Shown here: positions 1 to 10,549 of the stretch, piece after piece
Position numbering within the stretch: position 1 is the stretch's first letter
Layout of the letters: every line of letters starts with the position of its first letter
From: Pleurotus djamor
Lineage: Eukaryota > Basidiomycota > Agaricomycetes > Agaricales > Pleurotaceae
DNA: 64,000 bases
Direction of reading: 5' to 3'
NCBI GenBank assembly: GCA_029747585.1
Contig: JAPEVF010000069.1
Coordinates: forward strand, 1 to 64,000
Translations under genes and position numbers: made by a program
The notes under the pieces: model-generated
Told to the model about the DNA's origin: nothing
Seen by the model: the letters and a program-made list of their open reading frames with translations, nothing else
Database searches by the model: none

Positions 1-860
1 GGCTCGTAAGCAATATTTCACGACTGGAGAACTTCAAAACATACCAGGGCGATCGGAGCACCAGTTTTCCAATTAAAGATTCGAAAGGTGGTGCGTGGGG
101 TTGGCTCTTCAGTCGTATAGGCGGTGATGGCGTGCGGACCACAGATAAGAATGGCATACGCGGTGCCTTCTAGGTGTGCAATATCCAGGTGAACATCCCC
201 TCTGGCTGCTGGATGCGGTGTACCATCCTCAAGTGAACGTATGTGAAGTTTAACTGAGGAGTCAGTTCTGCAGAGGTACACGAGGTCGGGTGTTTCAACA
301 TCAACTTCAGTGTGAATCAACGTACGTATCGGTTCCTGCGACTCCGGTCAGAAAGATGATGAGATTCTGGGACGGGTCAACGCCAAAGTCTTCCGTGTGC
401 GTCCCCGAGGAAAATGACCATTGGCGACCAGGGTTCTGACCGCGCAGTGTTGATGGTATGGTTTGAAAGAAGAAGTCCCCAGATTCGTCAACCATAGCCA
501 GAACACCACCGACCGTGGTCCAGGTGAACGGATCAAATTCAAGTTGCAGTTCTCCTTTCCACTTCAAACGCGACCAAGCATCTTGATATGCTCGGATTGC
601 GTCCAGACGCGCTGGGGTAGGGAGATTGCAGGACGGCGAATCAACCATTCCAGCAGCGTAGAGCTCGATCTTGTATTGGATCGAGGCCTCTTCGTCGACG
701 AGTTCTCGAAGCAAGTGGCAAACCTATGTGTACTAAGTTATCAATCACTGGTCGTCTCCGCGCCGAGATGTAGTACTTGTCTGCACCGGACACACGAAGG
801 TGCACTAGCTCGGTCCAATATTCGAAGGAGGAGCTCTGGTGGTAATTCGATGAATTTCAT
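1..860 (-). CDS. F-box/propeller-like protein, copy A, cut by the left window edge
   Basis: Inverted member of the four-copy family filling the first 6.7 kb. The start ATG is at 858-860; exon 1 (777-860) encodes an N-terminal F-box beginning MKFIELPPELLL and ending in the shared CVRCRQ. Exon 2 (326-723) and exon 3 (45-267) match copies C and D in order, including IPSTLRGQ, FGVDPSQN and the NWKTG motif. A donor lies at 43-44 and the next exon is outside the window. No stop or frameshift is seen in the visible part, so this copy may be functional. F-box proteins recruit substrates to SCF ubiquitin ligases; the part after the F-box looks like beta-strand repeats as in a propeller, which is inference. 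Only about half the gene is present. Confidence 0.75.
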
Positions 861-1624
861 GATGATCGACAGGTACGAATTGCAGTCTCAGTGAAAAGTA
901 CGTCACGGTGTGACGATCCTCCCTGAGTACCAATGAGGCAAGAGAAAGAAAGGAAGTCTAACACAGGCGTATGACGGGCGCGGCTGGACAAAAATAATAA
1001 ATGGACTTAGCAACATGAAATTAAATCTTCACATCAAATTATTCAAACTCCGCTTTTCACTTTAACCCCAACATCTTCAAACTGACCTTCTGACGGAAAG
1101 TTCTCGGAGTACTTGAGTCATCACCTAACTAGAGTCTAGGAGAGTCCTGCGTCAGCCTGCATCATCACGGGAGACCATGGGGCCATGGGAGGAGAGCTCG
1201 GCTGTCATAGTCATTCCCCCCTAAGGACCCCTCTTCCTCCCTGTGCCCAGACACTGAGTTTCGAGGGCATTCATACCCTACCGCCGCACCGATCTGATAT
1301 TCGTGAGAGTCTTTGAAGGACATGTAAGTGGCGGATTAGACACGAAGGGTTGTCGCGAAGGCAAGGAGGGGCGCTGACCTCGAACCTGAAGGACAGGGAG
1401 GTCGTGAGCATCGTCGCGATGAATGGCTTAACGGAGCCTCGAAGGTGAGCGCTGGAACCGTGTCCTATGACCACCAGACCCCCTGAGTCTGGAGCCCCTG
1501 TAACATCCCACTCGACTCCCGGCTTGCTCCCGGCGCGCCAGTGAAGCATATGGTGGCAAACACAGTCAGAAACTGAAAATATGAGACTTTCTTGCTGATA
1601 TTCTGAAGTGGGAATGTGAAACTC

Positions 1625-1790
1625 CAATTAATGCGAAGTTCGAAGTTCAGTTCTAAGTTGAAATGCTAATTCAAAGTTCGGAGTTTCAATTTTGAAGTTT
1701 ATGTTTTAATTTAAAGTTCGGAGTTTGAATTTCGAAGTTGAAGTTGTGATACGAAGTTCGGGGTTTGAAAACTAAAAGTTAATTCTTTTT
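1625..1790. repeat. Degenerate AGTTCGGAGTTT-type short repeat tract
   Basis: A run of imperfect short units built on AAGTTCGGAGTTTGAA and GAAGTT variants, repeated roughly every 10-35 bases. It lies in the 1 kb gap between inverted copy A and pseudogene copy B. It is not coding in any frame I can defend and has no flanking target-site duplication that I can see. It could be a decayed minisatellite. The rest of 861-1893 holds nothing I can identify. Confidence 0.5.
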
Positions 1791-1893
1791 GCTATCTTCG
1801 TTCTAAGTGTTGGTTTCGAAGACAGAATAATTTTGTCCAAAGAGTCCCCTCATACAGGCGCCTTATGTGCAACCTTGACTGCCGTTCCTCATC

Positions 1894-2904
1894 ATGAAAC
1901 TTCTCGGTTTACCTCCAGAGCTCCTTCTCCGCATATTGGAAGGAGCCAGTGCACTCTCGTGCGTTCGCTGCAGACAAGTACTTTGATTAGCATCGAAATC
2001 GACCAGACCCGACAACCACGTTCCCAGATTTGCCGCTGCTTTCGAGAGTTCATTGACGAACGGGCCACTTCGATCCAGTACAAAATTGAACTCTACGCGG
2101 CTGGAATGGCTGACCCTCCATCCTGCAATCTCCCTACCCCAGCACGTCTGAACGCACTTCGAGCATACCAGGATGCCTTGGATTGGACTGGCGTACTGCG
2201 ACTCGATTCTAATGCGTTGATCTCGACCATCGTCGACGATGTATTGGCTGTCCTTGACCGCTCCGGGAAATTCTTGTTCTAAACCATCCCATCAACACTA
2301 CGTGGTAACAAACCTGGCAGACAATGTTCTTTTCCCAAAAATTCCACCGAGAAGAGCACGGAAGACTTTGGCATTGACCCGTCGCAAAACCTTCTCGTTT
2401 ACCTCACCCCTGCTACCCGTATGTTGAGTTAAAGTCCGTTGGAGTCAAATTGCTGACTTACCTAGGATACCTCCTTCTTAGTGTCAACGAGACGGTCCCC
2501 CAAATTCTACTACTTGCTTGTATGGGATATGAAAAGACCGACCACTATGTGAACTGAATCTCCCCTTCGAGGGCCTCGGTTCGCTCCCTGAAGCAAACAT
2601 CACATTCGACTACCCGAGGACCACCTCCCCTGCAGACTGCTTCTGTTTTACACCTTCGTCGGAAATTCGAGGCTTCACCATCGAATATTCTGCAACGATG
2701 ACGTTGATCCACATGCGTTTTCCCGCCACGCCTTCGGGAACTACCTACGAAGGGTGAAATTGGTAGTACCATTGAAGGACTAGCGATAGCCGCCGATGCA
2801 ATCATCTTGATCCTGGTAAGTTTGTCTTCTAAAGACTCAATCACGTTTTCCCTCCCAACATTGATCTCGTCAAGACAACTGGCTTCGATATATTTTACTT
2901 TTGA
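1894..2904 (+). pseudogene. F-box/propeller-like protein, copy B, pseudogene
   Basis: Exon 1 (1894-1977) and the start of exon 2 (from 2028) parallel copies C and D, with the F-box and the IQYKIELYAAGM block. At 2280-2282 a TAA stop stands where paralogues have a Gln codon before the TIPSTLRG block. Homology continues past the stop (FGIDPSQN near 2373). The whole counterpart of exon 3 and the start of exon 4 are missing: the sequence jumps from ACCC at about 2419 to a GYLLL-like stretch near 2465. A further stop interrupts the block after VWDM. The tail resembles the last exons of copies C and D, ending TTTTGA at 2904. Nonsense change plus deletion make a working protein unlikely. Confidence 0.8.
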
Positions 2905-3163
2905 GCAACTTTTGGTTTTGGTACGATGGTCGACACGGGTATGCCGTATGGACTACCACCCGGCCGCCAAATTCTGCCATCTGGTGATAGTCGTAGGCAA
3001 ATATAGACTCGATAGCTGAACGTGCCTTGGGGACGGTAATTACGGGGGCCCCTGAACCCTGATGGACCCCTTAGGCTTTCACACCTTGTTGACCCAAGTT
3101 TGGGCTTTGCTCGCGGGCTCAGCGCTCAGCACTGTCACCATATCTCCCCCACCATAACTCAAT

Positions 3164-4817
3164 ATGAAACTCCTCAATTTACCGCCAGAGCTCCTTCTTC
3201 GGATACTGGAAGAAGCCAGCCCACTTTCGTGTATACGCTGTAGACAAGTACTCATTGTCCTTGGACCCATTAAAATGATTATTAATTTAAACATATTGTT
3301 CGCAAATTGTTCGTAGGTTTGCCGCCTATTCCGAGAGTTCGTCGATGAAGAGGCTACTTCCATTCAGTATAAAATTGAATTATACGCTGCAGGCATGGTT
3401 GACTCACCATCTCACCACCTCCCGATCCCAGCGCGTCTGGATGCACTTCGGGCGTACCAGGATGCTTGGTCGCGTTTGAATTGGACTACGGAACTGCATG
3501 TCAATTTTTCTATGACAAACTGGGCCTTGGTCGACTATGTTCTGGCTATGGTTGACGAATCTGGCACTTTCCTGGTTCAAACCATCCCATCAACACTGCG
3601 CGGCCAGAAACCTAGTAGACAGTGGTCGTTTTCTTCGGGGACACTTACGGAAAACTTTGGCATTGACCCATCTCAGGACCTCCTTATTTTTCTGACCCCA
3701 GCCACAGGAACCGATCCGTGCGTTGATTTATACTCAAATTGAAGTCGATGATATTGACATCACAGGAAGCGAGCCCTCCATCTCGGTCCTGCACATATGC
3801 TCACTCACAGATGGAGCTCCGCATCCATTGACGGGAGGGAATCTAGCCGTTGATTTGGTATACCAATCGCACGAGTTCTACGACGTTCAGATCTGTGGTT
3901 CGTACGTCGCTGTTGTCGTCCACCATGTAGTGGCAGATATGCCATTTCGAGTTTACTGTTGGAAAACCGGCGTTTCAATCCTCCTGGTGTGTTCTCTTCT
4001 CGCCCGTTCGTGAAGATAATACCTATAATTGAATGATTGAACAGCCCCTCAAAGACGGCACACATATTGATGATTTCGCGTTCATAAGCGAAAGGTACTT
4101 ACTCCTCGGTATCAAAGAGGAAATCATCCAAGAGCAATACTTGCTCGTGTGGGACCTACACGAGAATCAACCGATATGCAAATTGAATTTCAGCTATGAT
4201 GTTCAAGTTCTGCACCCTAGAGTCCTCTTCACACCTGAATGTTCAGCCTGCGTCTCTCCTACAGACTCTTTCACGCCGTCACCAAGTAATCGGGCCTTCA
4301 TCATCGAATACTCCGGACAGGCTATTCAGCTACTTTCATCTACTCTCCAAAAAATTATCCAAAAAGCATCAACTTTATCCGAATCAGTTTGCCTCGAAGT
4401 AGAATGGTCTTCGTGGGGATCAGAGACAAACGTTTTCCACGATATGAACGCGANGTACCATTCTGCCTCCGGGAAGAAGTTCGCAATGCTGGAAACCGTT
4501 GATGGGCAACCTACAGACACGCTATGGATGTTCGACTTCAACAGACGCGCAGTCCTTCGCCAACCATTCGACGATGACGACCCCCGAGCGAGTGAGGGCC
4601 CCCAAGATTATCCCNATCCACTCGAATTCGTATCTTCCTCCCATCTCCCCTTCAGCCAAATCCAGAAGAGGTTGCCCACGCAGGGTGCCTTCGACAGCTT
4701 TGTGATGAATTCTGACGCCATCATCATCGTTCGTGTAAGTATTTCCTCCAAACTGGTGTTCTGCTTGCCGATGCTGAGTTTCTTAAGATGGCCGAGTTCC
4801 ACATATTTTGCTTTTGA
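3164..4817 (+). CDS. F-box/propeller-like protein, copy C
   Basis: Five exons: 3164-3247, 3317-3717, 3770-3986, 4045-4734, 4788-4817. They join in frame to about 473 residues. The N-terminus MKLLNLPPELLLRI is an F-box, which binds Skp1 in SCF ubiquitin ligases. The rest has repeated hydrophobic strand patterns such as SERYLLLGI and YLLVWDL that suggest a propeller for substrate binding (inferred). Exon 3 uses acceptor AAG before 3770 to stay in frame with copy D. Two N bases (4454, 4615) lie in exon 4 but do not break the frame. The last exon codes for only nine residues, and copy D has a short last exon of the same length. It sits between pseudogene B and copy D in the same orientation. The natural substrate is unknown. 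Confidence 0.8.
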
Positions 4818-5074
4818 TATTGCATCGCTCAGAGAAGATAGTAGTTCCTCCGATCAGCAACTTGTTCTAGTCATGTCGAGATGAAATTCGTCAATGGTTG
4901 CACANTGCAGATCTGTCACTTNAAGGTCTAAATAGTTGCACAGCATCATAGTGTCGATACTGCCAGAACGGTAAATACGAGAAGGAATTTANTTGGTTAC
5001 GCAACGTCTAATGGACGCCATTGTCACAATTTAGCTTATTCGGCCAAATCTGGATTCTGGTGACTCAACTCAAC

Positions 5075-6737
5075 ATGGAACTACTCGATCTCCCGTCGGA
5101 ACTTTTACTCAAGATCTTTGAGAACACCCCTGCACTTTCATGCGTACGCTGTAGACAAGTAAGTATGAACACAATGTCTGGTCCGCCATCTCGTTCATGA
5201 GCTCCAGGTATGCCGTTCGTTGAAATCGCTGATCGATGCGGAATCTCCAACCATTCAATACAAGATAGAGCTATTCGCTGCTGACATGGTGGACTCTCCC
5301 TCTTGCAAAATGCCTATCAGTGCTCGTCTAGAAGCGCTACGAGCATATCAGAAGGCTTGGTGGAGCTTGAACTGGACAAACCACTTACAGCTCAGTGTCG
5401 ACCATGCAACATGGGACATAGTTGGCGATACCCTTGCTATGGTGGATAGGTCTGGAAAATTTGTTCTACAGACTATTCCATCGACGCTCCGTGGCCAGAG
5501 ATCCGGGAGACAGTGGTCGTTTGGCACTGGGATACGAACCAATGTCTTTGCCATGGACCCATTCCAGGATCTCCTTGTTTTCTTGGGCCCAGTCGAGGGA
5601 GGCCCTATGTAAGCTATTTTGAGTTTTATACTGGCTTGAGTGGTAATTCTGACGCGAATCTTTGCTACAGGTCGCCATCGGTTTCGGTACACANACTTTC
5701 GCTCAAAAATGGAGTACAACACCCATCTGCTTCATGGGACCGTCCTATGAAGCTTCCTCCGCATATGACAGCCCACTACACTGGGCCATTTTACCTTACT
5801 ATCTGTGGTCCATACGTCGCTGTCACTTGCTTCGACTCAAGAAGCTCCGCACCCCTTGTTTTCTCTTGGAAAACAGGCATCCCCCTCCCCCTTGTACGTC
5901 CTTACCCCACAAACTCAGCGTAGCATAATTGGCACTCACCGCCCATCCCAGAATCCCGACGTGGGCAGCGAAATTCAAGACGTTGCATTCATAGATGAAC
6001 GATATCTCCTCCTTGGAGTCAAAGCAAACCCGTCCGAGCTACGGATACCCAAGTTCTCCTTGTTGATCCACGATCTTCAAGAAGATTGCGCCGTATGCGA
6101 ATTGAATTTTCCGACCGCTGGGAGTGCTGGCTATCGAAGGATCACGTTGACATTCGATTACCCAACTTCGTATACCACTTCCATGCACGCCTTTGCACCA
6201 CCACCAGATGATAGAGTTTTCGGTATTTCGGGTGGAGGCGAGACATTCTACATACAGCTATCAAGCCTCCGACGGTTCATCCTCCAGTCAGGCAAGCCTC
6301 CTCTCTGNCTCNCGGTCGAACCGGAATCGTGGATTTCCGAGTCGGCGGTCGTTAGCGATGGTGATGGCGGCCAGATTTTTGCCTTTGGAAAAAAATTTGG
6401 AATCCTCGACACGCATTCCAACTCGTTGGCTGTCGTTGACATCAACAGTCGAGCGGTACGTCGGCACCAGTCGCTCGCTTTGGGCGCCGAACAGGGTGGN
6501 TTGTCAACTGTTCAATCTAGCAATGATCCTCTTGTGTTTGAACGCCTATCATCGAAGTCGCTCCCGTTCAACATGGTTACCAAAGAGCTACCCATGGAGA
6601 TCGAAACATGGGGAACNGTAATCATCGCTCTGAACCCCGATGCGATTCTCTTAGCCCAAGTGAGTCCCGTGATGATCAGACGGCGACCTTTCTAACACCG
6701 AGTTCAGCGCTCCGGGATCCACCTCTTGAGTTTTTGA
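5075..6737 (+). CDS. F-box/propeller-like protein, copy D
   Basis: Five exons: 5075-5158, 5208-5608, 5671-5893, 5952-6659, 6708-6737, about 481 residues. The F-box starts MELLDLPSELLLKI. Intron positions and phases match copy C exactly, with the short terminal exon again coding nine residues, so C and D are clear duplicates. The body keeps the IPSTLRGQ, SWKTGIPL and DERYLLLGV blocks. Five N bases (5694, 6308, 6312, 6500, 6617) leave several residues undefined. The predicted role is an SCF substrate adaptor; that is a family inference and no substrate can be named. Divergence from copy C is substantial, which argues against a recent duplication. Confidence 0.8.
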
Positions 6738-6823
6738 CCGCAAAAAGATGATGGTAATAAAAACTGGGTAGCTACATACAAATCCGATACAGGCCGTGAT
6801 GTAAGAATGGGTGGCTCACGCCA

Positions 6824-8086
6824 CTAATTCTTCAGATACTGGTTGATGATCGGCTGCACACGCGGGTCAACCTTGGACAAAATCCTGAGAGTATCGGACT
6901 GCAAAAGTGTAATGGTAAGCGTATGCGTATGAAACGAGCTGTAAAGAAGAAACACCTACCCATAGGCTCTCCTGGAATTCTTTGCCTTCTGCGCTGAGCA
7001 CGAAGTCTCCTGGCTCATCAACCTGCGCGAAGCTGACATACGCGCCTTTCATAGACTCCTCAGATCCACCTTCCATTGCAACGCTGGCGTACACGACTTG
7101 TCTTGCGCCTTCTTCTGAAGTACGTGCATTCAAAAGGCGCTCCAAGACCCAGTTCAGAACCCTTGACATGCCACGACGTAATTCGGAAACGCAGAGACCA
7201 GGGTTCACGGTATTGACAACTATTGTTGGTGACGATTGAGGGAGATGTTTGGTGAAGCCGAGGGCGAGTAACACGTTAAGAACTAGTAGGCATAGCGGTA
7301 AGTTGAGGTGGAAGTGATGAAAGAGAATAGGGTCTGACGTTTTACAAGGTTATACTGCGTCCCATGGCTATACGGGGCGGCAATTTCTTTGCTCCCCAAT
7401 GTCACCAGTGGTGAAGTCGCAGTGAGAGCCTTCTTCGGAATTTTGCCATATTGATGGAGTTCACTGGATACGATGACGATACGTGGCGAACTTCCGCTGG
7501 GACATGACTCGCCGGCCCTGAAGAGTTTTGGGAGGAGGAGGAGAATAAGGAGTGCTGGTGCAAGATGATTGACTTCCAGCCTAAGCAATCGAGATACGAT
7601 CAGCGGCAAGGAGATCGCGCTAGATGACTTACGCCCGTTCCCATCCATCTTTGGTCACCTCGTACTCGTACAGGACGGCGGCAGCGTTGGCAACGAGTAC
7701 ATCAATCTTCTCAAATTCTTCGACGCTTTCTACAAAGGCCTGAACGGAAGCAAAACTTGATAAATCGACTAACTTCAATTCTACGCCCTTATTGCCCGTT
7801 GCCTCCTGTATTCCTACGAAAGACAAGCAAAACTCTCGGCAAAAAACCGCACACGAGGTTTGATAGAACACATACTTTTCACAGCTTCGTCTCCCTTCTG
7901 TTTGCTTCGACAAGCAAGAATGACTTTTTCGGCACCCATGAGCGCGAAATGTTTGGCAGTCTCAAAGCCGATTCCAGTATTCGCGCCGACGACGATGGTG
8001 GTCTTGCCTGTTAAATCGGCTTTTACGACGGGCGGTACGGTCGTCCACTGTTCTCTGATGAAGTAAAAAACGGATTTGTTGCCCAT
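6824..8086 (-). CDS. Short-chain dehydrogenase/reductase, tandem copy 1
   Basis: Five exons (7876-8086, 7633-7813, 7339-7580, 6960-7282, 6824-6898) give 343 residues. The Rossmann motif GANTGIG is at residues 34-40, followed by LACR and a NAA-type motif (VANAAAV). The catalytic YNLVK (YxxxK) spans the exon 3/4 junction, and VNPGLC follows. This is a retinol-dehydrogenase/WW-oxidoreductase-like SDR that would use NADP(H) or NAD(H); the substrate cannot be told from sequence. The first residues have a short hydrophobic patch (VFYFI) but no clear signal peptide. It is paralogous to the next gene, with identical exon lengths. The dienelactone hydrolase gene further upstream on the same strand suggests, without proving, a shared oxidative or catabolic context. 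Confidence 0.88.
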
Positions 8087-8588
8087 CGCGTCAAATTGAA
8101 CGTGAGGGAAGTTGAAGGGAAGGCAGGAAGTTTATGGGATGCAAAAGGATATGGAAATTTGAAACCACATCTTGCAGTGCCCCTGGATAAACCATTGGGC
8201 CAGCCTGCGCCTTTGGTTCTTGAACGGAAGCAATACTTGGAAGGCCGACTCGGCAGATACACAGCAAGTCGTCAAGTCGCCAGCGACTTTTCTAGGTTTA
8301 CTAGGGCGGTCTGTTGAGGCCACCGCCGTGTAATTTTTTGGGCCAGAGGGGGTTCTGTCCGTCTGTTCGCGCGATACTGACCTTGTCAAAGAAGAGAGCT
8401 GGTTTCTGACTTGACCCTCACAACTGCAGGCATGAGGAGAGGGGACCGCGAAGGCCGACATAAGAAGCATAAAAAGATGCTGCGGTTTCTGGGAACACGA
8501 GGCTCACATAGGGTACAGTTACATACATATTTCCGGTCAAACGCGCATTGAGGTCACTTGATAATGATAGCACTTTGAGATCCTTCTC

Positions 8589-8668
8589 TCAAGGGTGGGA
8601 CTTTGCGGGACTCTTGCTGATACGGTGTGTACTCTGAGCCGACTGTTCGTCTGGCCCACTCTACAATG
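8589..8668 (-). pseudogene. Duplicated fragment of the dienelactone hydrolase last exon
   Basis: On the minus strand this stretch follows the last coding exon of the hydrolase gene (10550-10632): shared pieces include GAACAGTC, TCAGCAAGAGT and AAGTCCCACC followed by the TGA region. It carries substitutions and lacks an internal segment of roughly a dozen bases that encodes the GWFDR region. No other part of the hydrolase is nearby, so it is a footprint of the tandem SDR duplication and not a gene. Confidence 0.75.
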
Positions 8669-8718
8669 TAGAGTGTGGAGATATCCGTGAGTGACACAAA
8701 TGCATTTGGCCCACGCCA

Positions 8719-9997
8719 CTAATTCTTCAAATACTGGTTGATGATCGGCTGCACACGTGGGTCGACCTTAGACAAGATCCTGAGAGTGTCGGACTGCACA
8801 AAAATACAATGGTCAGCGTATGAGATGAACTGTACTGGATGACGACCTACCCATAAGCTCTCCTGAAACTCTTTCCCTTCCGGACTGAGAGCGAAGTCGC
8901 CAGGTTCGTCAGCCTGCGCAAAAGTGATGAAGGCACCTTTCATCGGTTCCTCAGATCCTCCTTCGGTTGCTACGCTGGCGTACACAACCTGTCTTGCACC
9001 CTCTTCCGAAGTACGAGCGTTCAACAGGTGCTCTAGGACCCAATTCAGCACCCTTGACATCCCACGACGCAATTCTGAGACGCATAGACCAGGGTTCACA
9101 GAATTGACGACAATGGTTGGTGAGGACTGAGGGAGATGCTTGGTGAATCCGCGAGCGAGTAACACGTTGAGGACTGACAGGAGCAACCATAAGTTGGGAA
9201 TAATAATGTAAACGGCGAAGAGATAGGTCATACGTTTTACAAGGTTGTACCGTGTCCCATTGTTATATGGGGTGGCAACTTCTTTGCTTCCCATCACTTC
9301 GAGTGGTGAAGTCGCTTTGAGAGCCTGCTTGGGAATTTTCCCGTATTGATGGAGTTCGCTCGACACGATGACGATGCGTGGAGAACGTCCACTGGGGTAT
9401 GACTCCGCGGCTTTGAAGATTTTTGGGAGGAGCAGGAGAATGAGGAGGGCGGGGGCGAGATGGTTGACTTCCAACCTATGATACAACCAACCAAGATACT
9501 TAGGTGAGCGACAAGGAGAGCGCGCGGGGGAGATCGGACGACTTACGCTGACTCCCAGCCATCCTTGGTCAATTCATACTCGAACATGACGGCAGCAGCG
9601 TTGGCAACGAGGATGTCTATCTTCTCAAGATCTTCAACGCTCTGGACGAAGGCCTGAACGGAAGCAAAGCTTGATAAATCAACAAGCTTCAGTTCCACGC
9701 CCTTGTTCCCCGTCGCCTCCTGTATTCCTAGCAAAAATGTCAGCCTATTAGCGAAAGTCACTCAACAAGTGCGACGGAACACGAACTTTTCACGGCATCA
9801 TCTCCCTTCTGCTTGCTCCTACAAGCCAAGATGACTTTCTCGGCACCCATGAGAGCGAAATGTTTCGCTGTCTCGAAGCCGATACCAGTGTTCGCACCGA
9901 TGACAATAGCAGTCTTGCCCGTCAAATCGGCTTTTTCGACAGGCGGTACGGTCGACCACTGCACTTTCAAGAAGTAGAAAATGGATTTGTTGCCCAT
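8719..9997 (-). CDS. Short-chain dehydrogenase/reductase, tandem copy 2
   Basis: Five exons (9787-9997, 9547-9727, 9234-9475, 8851-9173, 8719-8793) of exactly the same lengths as in copy 1, 343 residues. It keeps GANTGIG at 34-40, VANAAAV, the spliced YNLVK catalytic motif and VNPGLC. It belongs to the same retinol-dehydrogenase-like SDR group, with cofactor NAD(P)H and unknown substrate. Introns 3 (60 bases) and 4 (57 bases) are multiples of three without stops, so unspliced RNA would still read through; intron 3 would add a hydrophobic stretch. Copy 1 has a 56-base intron 3 instead. The gene lies between the hydrolase tail fragment and the complete hydrolase gene. Confidence 0.88.
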
Positions 9998-10549
9998 TTC
10001 GCTGTGTTGGACGTGGGGGAAGTTGAAGGGAGAACGTCAAGTTTGTGGGATGCGACAATTCGTAGCCTCATCCTAGAGCCCCTTGATAAACCTTTGGGCC
10101 AGCCTGCGCCTTTGTAAGTAAAAGGGGGTCATGCCGGAAGGCTGCGTCACTCTGGTTCAACTGCAGAATTGAAGCTCCGTGAATATGATCGGGTGGAAGC
10201 AATATTTGGAAGGCCGACTCGGGGTTGATATGAGCATGAAGCCAAGTCAACTAGTCACCAGTGACCTTGCCAGGTTTACTAAGGGTGGTCTGTTGAAGCC
10301 TCCGCCGTGTAATTCTTTGAGCTCTCAGAGAAGAATCTGTCCATGTAATCGCGATACTGACCTTGTCAAAGACTTGAATTCCGACTTGGCCCTCACGACT
10401 GCAGGCCTGAGGGGAGGGGACCGCGAAGGCCGAACAGATGCTGCGGTTTCTGGGTACACAAGGTCCACATAGAGTACAATTACATACATTTCTCCGGTCA
10501 AACGCGTATTGAGGTCATTTGATAATATTAGCACCTTGAAATCCTTCTC

